Shown: piece after piece, positions 1 through 13,194 of the stretch
Position numbering within the stretch: the stretch's first letter is position 1
Layout: the number at the start of each line of letters is the position of its first letter
Assembly: GCA_950295325.1 (NCBI GenBank)
Contig: OX485805.1
Span: 46,588,758-46,652,757, forward strand
Direction of reading: 5' to 3'
Length of the DNA stretch: 64,000 nt
DNA from: Polytrichum commune
Lineage: Eukaryota; Streptophyta; Polytrichopsida; Polytrichales; Polytrichaceae
Made by a program: the position numbers and the translations under genes
The notes under the pieces: model-generated
Told to the model about the DNA's origin: nothing
Databases searched by the model: none
Seen by the model: only the letters and a program-made list of their open reading frames with translations

Positions 1-2919
1 GTGAGAGGTAGAGAGTGAAATTAAATGAACATGGTTCAGCCCCAAGAGATTATAGTTGAATCTTGAGTGTAGGCTGTTAGTGTTTTAATTGGGAAGAATA
101 GAATTTAGGAGAGACTCTCAATCAACTGAAGTGATGAGAAATCGCTTCTGATTAGTTGATTAGAGGAATGAGTAAGATTTGTAAGAAAGATTGAATGCAA
201 GCAAAATAAAATTAACTTTGGATTATAAAGAAAATCTAGGCATAAGTTAATCTCATCTTAATCAAATTTATAATCGATAATTAGTCAAGAGGAGAGATCT
301 TTGAGTATGGAATGCGATTTAATCCTTTCAACTATTGTCTTGTGTGTTACCCTGGTTGTTGTTGTTGCAGGTTGCGCAGGGCGACCAAGACTATAGCTTG
401 ACGGATAATGGTTAATTGCATAAGACGTGAGTAGAGATCAAATCCGAAGATAAGCAATAAACAATTGTTTTGTATTGGAATTAACATTGACCAAGTAATG
501 AAGGAGTTGTTTTGAATTGAAGATGCATTGGCCAATGGTTACCAAAGACAATTGTGATACTCAAAGACTATTGTTCTCGAAAGACTATTGTTATACAAAA
601 TCTCATGACGAGATGGTTACTACTGAGACTGACACACATACCCCACTGAATGAGACACAGTGAGAGGAAACCAAGAGAGAAAAGGAGAATAAAAGACATA
701 CCAGTCATGTTTTAGAGTGAAGATAGCAACCCTTTGGTCTAATTAAGGAACTATGAAGTGACAAATGCCTGTAATAGACACCAGTTAAGTCTTCCTTGAG
801 AGTCTGTACCCTGGGTTTTGGGTTATTGAAGTGAGAGCAAAAACTAACTACAATAGTCTTCCTTTACCTATACTTTTTGGAATCTCAAGGCCATTGTTTG
901 GTTCAAATCTCTCTAGTTCCTTTGGGGTTCTAATTCCACCTACTTTCTCATTCAACTGAGAAAAAGAAAAGAAAAAATAGCACCACAATATGCAAGGGGG
1001 ATTTATTGTTAATTATAATGTGTTGTTGTCTACATATGAAATGGCTGTTGAAAATTTTAAAGTAGAGGTAGATGTACAAATCAAAATCCTAAAGTTATTT
1101 TTAAAAAATAATAGAAAAAAATTGATAGTACATGTGGTTGCCTTCTGACCTAAATGATTATTTGTTGGTAAATTTTTTATTTCCCTAGCTTCAATGACAC
1201 ACGTTGCATGGTCAAATTCTCGTAAGCTACTCATAAGGATGAAAACATCTTTAAAGTTTTTCTCAAAAATTTAAAAGAGAAAATGAAGTGGAATGAGGTA
1301 ATTAATTTTGTAAGCGAACCTTGAGATGCGATATTTATTTTAAAAGATGTTGGTTTGCAACTCAAAAACTTGGCACAATCCAAATGCACATACAACATAT
1401 AGCATGGTGGGGAAAAAAATGTTGTAGGTGCCAAAAGAAGAATGAAATAAACCCCAAAAGAAAGCTAAAAAAACATGACTTCAGACACAATCAATTGTTG
1501 AAGAATTATATTACAAACACATGTGTATCATATATTTATGTATCTATATGCAAGGTTGACTACATGATGGTGAACACCTTCGTGTATGTAGCTATAACTT
1601 TGAAGTACAACAAGGTCATGAACATCATACCCAAATGATATAGGGTCGTAATTATTGTCGAGCACTAATAGTCAATAATATATGATCAGAACGTGATGTT
1701 AGTACATTGTTGATATATAGATATTATTAACTTTCAATATATGTAGGTAATTGTAGATATTTTTGAATTCTATTTACTAACATTTAAGCTATAATGATAT
1801 ATTAAGGGTTATTTCTAGATCTACAAATACTAGGTTGATTACATGGCAATAGACCCCTTGACAAGATGTAGAGCACGAGTTCCACAATAATAAGATTTAT
1901 TTTTTGAATATCAAATATTCCCTTGCATTCCATTTCAAGCCAAACTATTCAAATTGTATAGAACATATTCTAAATAAGCAATACTTATATCTCATGTTAT
2001 GGCTCGTTGCTCGCTTGTTACCACTCACTGCTCACATGCTAGCTTCCCTTGTTCACATATCTCAAGGCTATTGATTAATTTCTCTAGTTGTCAGTTCTTT
2101 TATTCACTTGAAGTTATTATTTATGCAGGTGAAATTAATGTAGTAGAATTAACCAACATCAATTACTTACTACAACACATGTCTTCTTAGTCTCTTGCTC
2201 CTTCGGGCTTCACTTGAACAGTTCACAGTCAATGGTCTTGATTGTTGCCCCTTCGTCTTCTGTCAAAGGTTTAGAAAGGCCAACTAGACATGCTTCACAC
2301 TATAGAGACCATAGTCTTTACAAGCTTTTGCTCAGTCATCTCCCAGTGTCTACTATTGAGACACTCCTTCATCTAGGTATATTACAATGACAATATTTTC
2401 TCCCTCAATTTTGATAAGGAGGGATTAATCCCAGTTATGACAATTTGTCTTTCAATTCAAATATCATTCATGGGAGTTCATAAGATTTAAGGTGTGTGTT
2501 TGTGGACAAACCATGGCATGATAAGACTATCTTCCGGTCAAATAAGTTTTCTAATATGTTTAGACAATTTGATATTGGCATTTGATTTAATTGATAGGCT
2601 AGACATAAGTCACAACCATGTTATGGGGGGAGGGGTTGTTCTAGGTTATGCATTTGTAGACTGGTGTAAGTTCACTATGTGCAGTCACTCTCAAATGCAT
2701 AAACAAATTCCAAAATGAATGTCCTTGCTCTATTTCTTATATGGAAAAATAATGTAGACATAGAAGAAGTCAATGTCTAGGACCTTTGAAACCCACAAAG
2801 ATACCTTGGTTTACCAAGTACTCGAGGTTCACTTTGACAACCCTAAACATCTACCTATCTAAGTCATTCATTATTCATGGGCTAGATTTCAACAATCGGA
2901 ATTCTATTGCACGATGCCA
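1..2919. other. Intergenic, no gene seen
   Basis: AT-rich sequence with stops in all frames at short intervals. The longest open stretch is about 105 codons (1321-1638) and shows no recognisable motif or coding character. Short phrases such as AAAGACTATTG recur near 550-600 and again near 52.6 kb, which hints at old shared repeat debris. I see no RNA gene or promoter that I could defend. Confidence 0.6.
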
Positions 2920-2924
2920 TAACA

Positions 2925-3150
2925 TTACTTAGCTTTTGGTTGCATTCCATGAAACCGTGTATCGGGCGAGCATAATTGTCCTTTAATTTCAAGATTCTCC
3001 ATTTATGAGGACCACTCAAGTTGTGCAGTGTTAAGTTTTTGGCACGCAACTATAAAATTATGAGTTATTTTTAATTGCAACGTTTTTCTTTGGAAAGAGA
3101 CCATCGTCTAGTTGTTCAATAATGTTATGACTATATTTTTATATAAGTAA
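2925..3150 (+). repeat. Dispersed direct repeat, copy 1
   Basis: This stretch is recognisably similar to 4240-4420. Shared landmarks in the same order are TTGGTTG..TTCC, a GGGCGAG.ATAATT.TCCTTTAA block, ATTTATG followed by CACTCAAG, and GAAAGAGACCATC.TCTAGTT. Both copies are degenerate and non-coding, so this is most likely an old transposon-derived family. Confidence 0.6.
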
Positions 3151-4239
3151 TATTAAAATAGATTACCCGTATAACGCAAACAACTATTATGCACTTCATG
3201 AAACATGATGTAACTTACTTGGTTAAAAAATGATGTTTCCGATAACAAAAAAACTATAGCAACTCATAACTCCAAATGGTAGCCCATGGTCATAAGTGAT
3301 GTCGGTGCAACTACCAACCCATGTGCACTAGCACCCATGTGCACTTCTACGGCTCATTTTAAAATAACCAATTTATTTTAAATTTTAAATTAATTTATTA
3401 TGAAGCGCCCTAGTGACACGGGCTACCAATGGGTACGATTTGAAAACCCTCTACCCAATTTTGTGGCCAATTTATCCCAATTAGGTCCCACTCTATAATA
3501 TAGAGATAATGATCCACTTATAGAAGATCCATGTGTTTTCATATGTCACTTTTGGTACTTGTCATATAAGTGCACGGTTGCACTTGTTGGCAAGTACAAT
3601 ACCATAGAGAGGGGAAGCACGATGGACCTCATAGGGCCCGAGAGTTACCCTAAATTAGCCTATTGCACATTGGACTTCATGTGCATAGAGAAGTATATTT
3701 TATTTTACAATGGGTTATAGTTGTAATGAAAGGTCAAGTAGTGTTTTTTTTGTTTTTTTATTTTATTTTTCTTAAGTGTTTTTAGTGCATCACTACGTGG
3801 TTGTTGTGTATGGTACATACGTACATAAGAATTTAGTACGTTAGATGAAAATTCAAAACTTATGAGTGTACATCTATATTGAGGTTTTCTTTAACAATGT
3901 GGACATATCTAAAATAACATATTATAGTAATTCATTGATGCATCAATAATTTGCTCAGTATTGTACGATTTGTTTTTGTAGATTAGTATATATAAAATGT
4001 GATCCTAATATGTTGCAAGTATATTTGTGAGAAAATACTTGTCAACACAAAATCATAGCATCTCATTGGTACACTCTTGTGTGATATACAAGCTATTTGT
4101 AGAATTTAGACATAAATGCACCAAATGATTCTATTTTTGGGTCAAATGGGTAGACATGGTTATGATTAGCACTCACAACAACAGCCAAGGTATCAGGTCT
4201 CAAGAAGATTGGAATATAGCATTTGTACATATTGACATA
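3151..4239. other. Intergenic, no gene seen
   Basis: AT-rich, non-coding spacer between two copies of a degenerate direct repeat. It has poly-T runs near 3743-3765 and no open frame of note. Confidence 0.55.
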
Positions 4240-4420
4240 ACATTACTCGGCTCTTTGGTTGTGTTCCGTGGGACTATGTATTGGGCGAGAATAATTATCC
4301 TTTAAGTCTAGGTTTCCCCTATTTATGCAAAGCACTCAAGCTATGGATTGTGGATTTTTTGACAATCAACTATATGAAAGAGACCATCATCTAGTTCTTA
4401 TTAGTAATGTTGTGAATGTC
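4240..4420 (+). repeat. Dispersed direct repeat, copy 2
   Basis: Second copy of the family seen at 2925-3150, in the same orientation about 1.3 kb downstream. The order of matching blocks is kept but many substitutions and small gaps separate the two. No terminal inverted repeats were found. Confidence 0.6.
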
Positions 4421-6255
4421 ACTCTGGACTAAGGAAACCATATAACAATTTATGACACTTCTCACTAAAGATCGTGTTACACAATTGAAATGGATCAACT
4501 ATGATTTTATGGTGCATGGATCAATCCTATGTGTTGACTCCTATAACTCTAATGGTATGCCACTTATACAATTGTCATTGGGATTTGGGTCCATGATGGT
4601 ACGCAATAAGACATGGTCAACATATTTAGGCTTAGTTGAAGATTATGAAAGAGGTTTCATTGGCCAATGTTGTCTTGAGAATTGATTCCCAACTTGACTC
4701 TCAATTTGACCTTTTGGGGGTGCGAAGAGCTTGACCCAAAGTGTCATATATACAATATGGGTTTTAGGCTCACATATTCATTGTTCACGGTGTGTCCTAG
4801 AAAAGGAATGTTCTTGTGTGGATAGATATAGGAACAAGAAAAGTAAAACACTTTTTTAGCATACGGAAGCCATTGAACATTGTACAATGCCAATAGGCCC
4901 AAAATGGACTCTAGAGCTTTTAGTGTTAAGGCTTCTCCAACAAGGAGAACAATAAATTTAATTTTTTCTTGAGTCCAAGATGTGCAATGAATCGAAGACC
5001 AAGCCCACCAATCACCACAATCAAATTATGTTGCAAAATGTATTGTTTGGGATCTCATCATATTGAGTGAAAGAAACGGTCACCATTGTAGTAAAACGTG
5101 TAAGTAGTGGGGATGTGGAAACTATTGTGGATTGCTTTAAAAAGAACCAATTGTGTATACCTTCTTTGGTGGTAAGTGATGCCTTGTGCAGAATCTTAAC
5201 ATAAGTTAACCAAATATACTCAGGCTATGGTAAAAAAAAAATTGGTGATGTTGGGTTCACTCATCACTATAGTCATAAGAAGGATATAATGGGATACGTT
5301 GAGTGAAATCTTTAGAAACAATGAAAGAAGAGAAAAAAATCTTGATGAAAAAGAATGTCAAGTGAAAAAAAAACTTAAGGTTCATCAGGGTATTATAGAG
5401 AGTTTCAAGAAAAATGATTTCTTTAGTGACAAGTAGAAGTAAGGCACGTACCCACCTTAAAACATAACCTATCAAGGTATTGTTAACTTGACATTGTTGA
5501 AAATAACGCACGCTTTACATTGGAGTGTCCTCTTCAACCCTTTGTTAAAGATAGGATTCCTTCGCTATTTCATCAAGTAGTATTAAGTAGTCTCAAGTAT
5601 TTTTTTTCCCAGTTTGACCATCAAAATTGATATTAATTAACCTCTATCTCACATAGACCACTACACTTCATTACACTAAGAAGTCAACTTGTTCGACACC
5701 ATTTTGATGTACTTCTTATCCTATAAAACCTTTTGACTTCCCAACCCTTAAAATCAATCTCATTCATTCATCAATTCATCCGTCCGTCCGTCCACCCGCC
5801 CATCCGCCCATTCATTCTTTCTTTTTCACACCATAATTGCCAACTTGAACTTTGTCCTCTAGCCTCCGTAGTCATAACTCCTAAGGTTGAATAAAGTCTC
5901 AAAGATAACCCTCCAACGCCTTATAACCTTTTGTCCATAATATCACATACATGGACCCTTTACATGGCCCATTCGGATGTGCCTAAAACCCTACCCTTCA
6001 CCTAAAGGCCGAGTCACTTTCCACAAAGCCACATGGCCATGGGTGGAGGGCTTGTATGTGGTCCGGCCTTGGAGGGTAAATAACACCTAATAAGGGTTTC
6101 GGGTTATCGGGTGGGCCCCGTGATTTGATAAGAGCACAAGGCTCGAGGGCCCCGCCGGGCCCCGCATAGGTTTTTGGGGGAATGTTAAAGAAATACTCCA
6201 ACACATAAAGTGGAATTTGCCATGAGGTGGTTTTAGGGGGCCAAGTCAAAGGGTT
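4421..6255. other. Intergenic; short CCGT/CCGC microsatellite
   Basis: No gene seen. A small (CCGT)n/(CCGCCCAT)n tract lies at about 5776-5815. From about 5950 the base composition becomes locally GC-richer, with GGGCCC-type palindromes near 6110-6170, and runs into the tandem repeat that follows. Confidence 0.5.
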
Positions 6256-6403
6256 GAATATCAAAATAGTTTCTCTATTTTTGCTGGTGTATTGTGTGAT
6301 GGGTGGGTCCCATGTAAAATGCGGGCAGTGAATTTCAAAATAGTTTCTCTATTTTTGCTGGTATATTGTTTGTTGGGTGGGCCCCACGTGAAATGTCGGG
6401 CAG
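6256..6403 (+). repeat. Two-copy 74-bp tandem repeat
   Basis: Two adjacent 74-bp units (6256-6329 and 6330-6403) share a TCAAAATAGTTTCTCTATTT block, then TTGCTGGT.TATTGT, GGGTGGG.CCCA and GCGGGCAG or TCGGGCAG. Divergence is modest, so the duplication is fairly recent. The function is unknown. Confidence 0.8.
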
Positions 6404-7834
6404 CGGGGATGCCTTATAAAGACCCCTTTTTACACGGCCGATTCTCAATTCGAGAGGTTCTATAATAAATGCCAATGTTGGCCAGTTATCAACCCCGTTA
6501 TCACTTGGCTATTCATTCTACCGTAGTTCTCTAGCACCTTGGGCAGAAAATAATTCATTTAAAAGGTGCCTAAATTTTTGGGAAATTAATTTCTTTGAGT
6601 GTCTATAAAAAGAAAAGAAATAACATTCAAAGAGTGCCTAAAATCATAATAGTGCAAGTGACATTGAGTGGAATCCAACTAAGTAGCATCAAATGAAAGC
6701 AAAATTTGTTGCCAAGCAAAACCCTAACATACAAATAAAAGACAAATTTTAGGGTAAGGAATGTTGGTTAAGGGAAGTGGTTGGGGGTAATCTTAGCCGC
6801 CATAGATGAAATTAGGAGAACTATCCATGAATCATAGAAATGACTTGGATGAACGTCTAACTTATTCTAAGTTACTTCTTGAATCTGCCCAATTTTAGAA
6901 TATTATTCTTTGAGTTGCGTAACTTACTTTCGCACTTTGATCAATTATTCGGCAGAACGGTGCCCAAATTGCTAGAGAGCTACGGTATATATAATGGAAA
7001 ACGTGGTGGTATCAAGGCCGTCACCTCGCTGTTCCAAGAATAGTCGGTTATCCACAGTGGGATGTTGAGCTAATGGTTTCAGCATTCATTCATTTGCATG
7101 GGTGCAATAGGGTGGGATGGCAAAGGTCGATGCTAATTCTATATAAAACAAACAACATGGTGGTGGTGGTGATGAGGTTGTTGTCTCCACTATAAGAAAC
7201 CCGTGTTTTTTGTGATGTTCCAAAAAACGTGGGAAAATGTAAAAAAAAACAAGGATGATGTTCGTGAAAACGTCACCTAAAATTTGAAAGCTCACAATTC
7301 CCCAATGTTCCAAAATGGCGGGGAACCACATGTGCAATGGGTCAGGATAACAAGGAATCAAGCTACATTGTTTATGGTAAATATTGTGAGCATACTTATG
7401 GTATGACTTACCCTTTGATGCACTATAATGTGGCCCACATTATTCATCAATACGCATCCAAATAGTGTAGAAGCTTATACTCGAGGGTATCATTTTTTAC
7501 AACTATCTCTCCACGTGCTCAAAGTTTATGGAATTCTTAGTTCAATACATTTTCATTTAACAAGGAAATTTTGGAGAAATTAATTTTCTCAATTCGGTGG
7601 AAATCTTTTTTAAAAAAAGGGTTGGAATCTATTTTTCAATTAGGCCTTTAATGACTTTTATGTTGAAATTGTCAGAATTATGGCTATCTCCACTCATGAA
7701 TTTAGTCTAGGGGAACATAATCATATACATGATCCGGATGAGTGACCAGGTTGGGTGGGGCCAAGAGTTTGTCACATAAGGTGCAAGGATTATACCTCCG
7801 GGATGTTTGTTCGTAGTAGATTCGACCTAATAAA
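6404..7834. other. Intergenic, no gene seen
   Basis: No supported gene. An open minus-strand stretch at 7086-7361 includes a run of prolines encoded by a (GGT)n tract near 7160 and looks like low-complexity noise. Confidence 0.5.
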
Positions 7835-7897
7835 CTATACGAAATATGATATTCAGTGTCACCAGTCCTAGATGTCTTGCTCAATACTAATTTGTTT
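7835..7897 (+). mobile_element. Fragment of CTACACTAAATA-type MITE
   Basis: This 5' end fragment matches the left ends of better copies at 11134, 13970 and 41217: a CTATAC.AAATAT start, then TATTCAGTGTCACCA and CTTGCTCAATACTAATT. The rest of the element is missing or unrecognisable. Confidence 0.6.
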
Positions 7898-8374
7898 CAA
7901 AATTTGATATTTGGATGAATTGAAAGGAAGTTGGGATGACAATATTTGTAAACTTATTCATAGAACATGCCACTAAATTGGTTATCCTTCATTGGTTGGG
8001 AAGTGGTGTTGTTTAGCTTCAATGGAAATAAGAGTTGGCATGGCCAATACATGGTTTCTTGTTTGCGGGGGCTCAACATATGACATGTTGTGCCTAGCCT
8101 AGGAAATGGAAGGCAACGGCAAGCTCACATGTTGTGTGGCGAGTTCTTCCCTTGGAGAAAGGCTATGGATGGCAACTAAATATGTAAGGAGCAATACCTT
8201 TGGCACTTCTACAAAAGAGGTTAGCGAAAGGCTAAGTATAGACAAAGACTCTTAAAGTTAGGTAACTAATCTATTTGCTTAATAAGGCTTGTGTCTTCTT
8301 AATGTACAATTAATCAATGCGTCTTTTTGTGGGTCTAGATTTTCTGATGTTTTGGGCTAACCAACTCTAAACTA
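7898..8374. other. Intergenic, no gene seen
   Basis: Short non-coding spacer between two small mobile elements. No open frame, repeat or RNA signal was found. Confidence 0.5.
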
Positions 8375-8383
8375 ATAGAACAC

Positions 8384-8661
8384 GGGTGGGTCTAAATACC
8401 CTCATCGAGCGTGGCTCGGAGGCCAGGTTCGGTGGGGTTCATTTTTCTGGCCCTCCCCGTTTTAGCCCCTTGGTGACTTTTTTTGGTTTTTTTTGCTAAA
8501 TTTGGGTCCTGCGGCCCCAAATTACCCTAGGAAGCCCCCTATGAGATCAAATAAGGCCCCACCCAATTAAAAAAATAGGGGGCATGTTTTATCCCAACCC
8601 TGCCACCCCCTCCCGAACCTGGCCTCCGAGCCACGCTCGATGGGGGTTTTTAGGCAGATCC
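8384..8661. mobile_element. MULE-type MITE, 278 bp, with 9-bp target duplication
   Basis: The flanks carry an identical 9-bp direct repeat ATAGAACAC (8375-8383 and 8662-8670). The ends form long inverted repeats of roughly 45 bp whose core CATCGAGCGTGGCTCGGAGG is perfect (left arm from about 8403, right arm about 8618-8642). There is no coding capacity. A 9-bp target duplication with long inverted repeats is the signature of Mutator-like non-autonomous elements, so the class assignment rests on that established pattern. Confidence 0.85.
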
Positions 8662-8670
8662 ATAGAACAC

Positions 8671-10689
8671 CTAGTAAGTGTATGTTCCGCATCATTGTAA
8701 TAGAAGCCCCTAAGAAAATCAATCAAAGGGAATAGAAAAAGAGGGTACGAAAGTGCCTCCTAGGCATTTGCTAGGAAGTATGAAGACGAAACCTCATGTT
8801 TTTGTTTGCATGGATTCTAGAAAGTGAATGAATTCGATTGCATTGAGAAATATAGTAGATTGAGGGCAAGGAGTTCATACTTGTGCCCGCACTTGGCAAA
8901 AAGGATGGATTGAAGTTTCATCTCATTTCGATACGAGTAGCAACATGGAGCACAAATATGAGAGGTTGCTAAGACATATTCTTTTTCATATGGCAACCAT
9001 TTTCTAGCTTTAAAAATTTGCCCGAAATTTGCGTAGTGACCATCACACAATACAAATAGATTCCATTGTTCATGATTGTTGGGGATTAATCCCTAACTTT
9101 CCAAGCTTATAAGAGGGTTGTTTTAAGTGCATTTCACTTAGTTTTGGTTGTGGAATTTCCATGGACGAATTTTGTGGTTAGAATGAGATTTAATTGTAGG
9201 ATCTTGAAACATGGAAGATGAGTTATTTCGAGGGGGAAAATGGGCATGGATAATCTTTGGATTTTTATGTTATAACAATTGAAGGAAGGGACCCACAAGA
9301 AAATGTGATGTTTTATTCCCCCCAAAAGAAATTTGACCACCCAAATTAACTTGAAAAATGAGTGGAATATTTGTGTGACCCAGTAGATGGGAACAACTCA
9401 ATAATTGAGCACCTCCACAAATTCTTGTGCCAAAATGTGCGAACCACAATAAGCTTAGCCACCTTGCATTTGGAGCATGTAAATTATCCTATATTTCTAA
9501 CCATATGTATACAACTAATTCCTTGAAAACTAGATGGTCGATGTGAGCACAAAGGCCGTGTTTACATGAACATCAAAGAATATCTCAATTTCACCAAAAC
9601 GAACATTGTTGATGTTCATGCAAAGTTTGCATTGGAGTGCCAACCATTGATTTGAGTCAACACCCTCACATGAACTCCCAACACAACAAAAACATGACCA
9701 CTTCCCACTCTGACACATTCCAATCATCTCCGAATTGCACAGCTGATGTGTCTATGGGTAGATATCCATGTTGGCTTGATGTTTAGAGTTATTTTGATTG
9801 GGGATGAATGACTTAGGTGGGGTTAATGTAGGGAAGAAATCATCCATCGACACAAAATGGGTTGTTGGAGCAGATAGGGGTTAATAATGATGCTTGGGTA
9901 CATGATGATGTGTACATTAAAATCATCACTTTCAAGGCACAAGTTCCAAGGCGATTTGAAATTTAACCGCATAAGAAAAAGAAGAGAATAGAGTAACAAT
10001 AGTTTACACCAACGTATAATGTTTGTTTGCCAACTCCTATTCATGCAATTAACCCCACATGAAAGAATACAATTCTAAACCTCTTCCAACGTGTATCAAG
10101 TGTTAATTGAGATTAAGGTGTGTGTGTGTGTGTGTGTGTTTGTTTATTGCCATTTTTTTTCATTTAAAAAAAGAAAGTGAACATATCATTACTCAAAGTT
10201 TAGCTTTCATTATGTGGGCCCATAGAATATAATATTGGGATGCTCCAAAAAACTACGCAAAGAAACTCAATTTTTAACCAAACTCCTAACATCCCACTGT
10301 TATATTGTGAAGACCCGTATCGTTAAGTAATGTTATAAGCTTAATGCATTAAAACATGTAACACAACTAAGACCGCCGAACTTAAAATTACTCAACACTC
10401 CCATCTTCTATGGCTCACATTCTATAATAAGCGTCCTCATTATTATCTCTCCCACCCATATTCAACTTGAAATCGAGTTTTGTACTAAAGTCTCTTTGAC
10501 AAGTTTCTACTATTATGTTGATAGAAGAGAACTCTAAGTCCCAATCGGTCGACGTTCTGAAGCGCCAATCCAAAGGCAAAAGTTAGTCAAAGAGAGATGG
10601 GTCGAAGAGACACCAAAACCATGACCGAGAGCAAAGTGAGCATGTGCAACTAAAAAAACAAAAAAGAACAAGAGCAAGAAGAAAAAACT
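8671..10689. other. Intergenic with (GT)n microsatellite
   Basis: No gene seen. A (GT)11 tract lies at about 10118-10139. Several open minus-strand stretches of 65-77 codons (8817-9050, 9530-9727, 9823-10044) have no motif, no supporting splice context and no codon pattern that would distinguish them from chance. Confidence 0.5.
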
Positions 10690-11133
10690 TTGAATTCTTG
10701 TGGTCATGGTTGGTGGTATGAAGACTATGAGCAAGACAAATCCACATCACTTTTTAAGAGCCTTGATCGCAGGACATAGTGTAAAGCAAACTTTGACCAA
10801 GTGCGAGTGTTTTTAATGAGAATGAAAAGAAATAAAAAAGAGAAGATACCTATATAATGTATTTCTAAAGTAGAAAGGTTTTATTTGACACGGTCATCTT
10901 ATTTTTTCGCTGAGACAACTTATTTGAGTTCTCTCGTTGCAAAATTTGGGTGACCACCAAATGTTATCTATTGATGGACGTGTAGGATTCCGTGTCACTT
11001 TCTCATCCCCCTTTTGACATTCTCACCCATGACCACTTTCATTTTTGATGACCTTGTGTAAAATGAACTAGGACCATTGCTCATTCTCCACCAATGAGAG
11101 ATCTCAAAAAGCTTTGGTCATGCTCATTAGTCA
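10690..11133 (+). repeat. Dispersed repeat, copy 1 (ends beside a MITE)
   Basis: Similar along its length to 24034-24430. Shared blocks in order are TGGTCATGGTTGG, AAGACATAGT.TAAAGC, GAGACAAC..ATTT.GGTTCTC, AGTGACCACCAAA, CATGTAGGATTC.ATGTCAC and GACCTTGTGT.AAATGAA. A roughly 85-bp A-rich stretch (about 10820-10905) is present only here. The copy ends directly against a CTACAC MITE, as copy 2 also does. Confidence 0.7.
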
Positions 11134-11512
11134 CTACACAAAATATTGTATTTAGGGTCACCGATTCTATTTGTGTTGCTCAACACTAATTGCAAACCGC
11201 CCATGTCGTGCCACTAACACTCAATGTGAACCTAACATTGTTTGTCATTCCTTGTAATTTTTTTGGGCATTATACATTTACAATGTTACAATATTTGTCA
11301 CTTGCTAAGTGTTTTTTCACCCAAATTTTGATCATCCATGAAAAAATACCATTACAAAAATGTTAGGATACAAAATATACCAAGTATCTCATAACAAGCT
11401 TGTAAGTTGAGATGACAATACAAGTGTAGATGTATTCATAAGAAGTGTTATTAGGAAAGTGACCACGGTGACATAAAATACCATATGACATCAAATACAA
11501 TACTTAGTGTAG
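11134..11512 (+). mobile_element. CTACACTAAATA-type MITE, full-length copy (379 bp)
   Basis: Terminal inverted repeats of about 26 bp: left CTACACAAAATATTGTATTT, right ending AATACTTAGTGTAG. Internally there are landmarks shared with other copies (GGTCACC.ATTCTATTTGT, ACCGCCC.TGT, AACACTAAATGTGAACCTAACATT-like). It is non-coding. No convincing target duplication is visible, so the superfamily stays open. Confidence 0.75.
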
Positions 11513-12660
11513 TATTGTATTGCCCTTACAAACCATAATCTGTTGGAGTTCGAATAAAATAAAAGCAACATGAGTTTTCTTGTACGTACATTGACGTGAA
11601 TGGGGACCTATTCTTCCAAACCTTGATCATGTTTTACCAAACCTTATCTTGTTTTATCGAGTAGGGTTGGAGTTGGATGACTAGGGATGGGGCTCTCTAG
11701 TGTCTACCCTATACCTATCCTACATAGAAGTGTAGGGTTTAGGGTTTAAGGTAAACCCTAAACCCATCAAGCTTGTAAATGATAGCCTATCATCCAAGGT
11801 ATTAGTACTATTGGAATCTGAAGAAGTTAACAATAGCAAGAGAAAAAAAGACTTGCTAGAAATCACTTGTGGACTCACCCCTCATTGACATTTGCCCCAT
11901 AACCATGCTATGTAAGCTTGTTTTGGGTTTACATATGAGAATGCGGCTATGAACAAGCTAAACCATCTCTCATTCACGCTAGCACAAGTGGTTGGCGTCA
12001 TCTCTCTCTCACAAAATTCCTTCAATAGACTACTGCGAACATAACTAAGGAGCCAACTGCACTTGCTACATTGTTAATGATAAATAAATGTGGGTCACAC
12101 TATGTAAGAGGACACCAACACTAAAAACATTGGGGGTAATATTGTACTTGCACATTGCATTCCCACCCATAATATATAACATCAGAGGCCTACAATGTTT
12201 CAATTAATAAAAAGTTGTTTGTATTTGGGAGACTTTCAACAAAGTGTGACTTAATTCATACATGTCTTACCCGGATGGTATTGTACATAAAATTAGAATC
12301 CCATTTATTTCCAAAACTAAATTTCAACCAAATTGAAAAATTATTTTGTTCCATATTTTTCTTGTTGAATGTGATTTCCTAGAAATCGAATTTCCATGAG
12401 TTCTAGATGTGTGGAGAGATTGATGCAACAAAATTCCCTCAAGTATAAGGTTCTAAACTATTTTGATGCATGATGGTGTATCAAAGGGTAAGTCACACAT
12501 ACTTCTGCCAACAATAGTTACCACAAACAGTGTCGTTAGCTTGCAACTCAACTTAGCTAACGTGCTTGTTAAGCCAATTTGGGTATGCACTCACTTTAAG
12601 AAGTTTTACATGTAATAAATTATCGTTTGCACTGGCAACATGTGTCAATATTCTAATAAT
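11513..12660. other. Intergenic; contains telomere-like palindrome
   Basis: No gene. At 11735-11765 there is a perfect 14-bp inverted repeat made of plant telomere-type sequence, GGGTTTAGGGTTTA then a 3-base loop then the complement. The remainder is AT-rich with no further structure. Confidence 0.65.
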
Positions 12661-12906
12661 CACTACAAGAGTAAGAAAACAAGATGTTACACACATGTCA
12701 CCCACAATCTTATCACAAGAGTTATTGTTGCATTGACCACTGCATTCACTACAAACATACGAGTCATAAACAATCATCACGTGTTGGTGAAAGAAATGTA
12801 CAAATCTACCACAATAATAGATTAAAAAAAATCCAAGTGACATAGGACAAGTTCCTAGTGACTAAGGACAATCGCCGTGGGACTCAAAATCCTCATACTT
12901 GTAGTG
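12661..12906. mobile_element. CACTA-type MITE, 246 bp
   Basis: The element starts CACTACAAG and ends CTTGTAGTG, a perfect 9-bp terminal inverted repeat of the kind known for plant CACTA (En/Spm) elements. The flanking triplets are AAT and ATT, so a 3-bp target duplication is at best imperfect. The interior is non-coding. Confidence 0.65.
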
Positions 12907-13194
12907 ATTGTATATTTACAAGAGGACACAAGAAAATTGCCGCTTCAACCAACATTATAAACGTGACTTTTATCCCGAGTTCACGGACTAGTGCACTTCC
13001 GTTTGAAGGCCGAAGGGGCAGATGATCTGAAGGGGCAGAAGTTGAACTGTGCCATTTAAAAAATTCTTCAAAATTGCCAAATAAGTCATAAATTAGACTC
13101 CCTTTTAACTATCAATAGGTTGATTCTCACTTCCGACTCCATGCCCGGCTCGGTTGTATAGTCGTGCTTCAATGGGAAAATTGTTGAAAGTTCA
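12907..13194. other. Intergenic spacer
   Basis: Non-coding sequence between two inverted-repeat elements. Nothing recognisable was found. Confidence 0.5.

Noticed and set aside
12661-12906. CACTACAAG element as a member of the CTACACTAAATA family
   Set aside because: Termini resemble each other only in CACTACA; sub-terminal and internal sequences differ completely.
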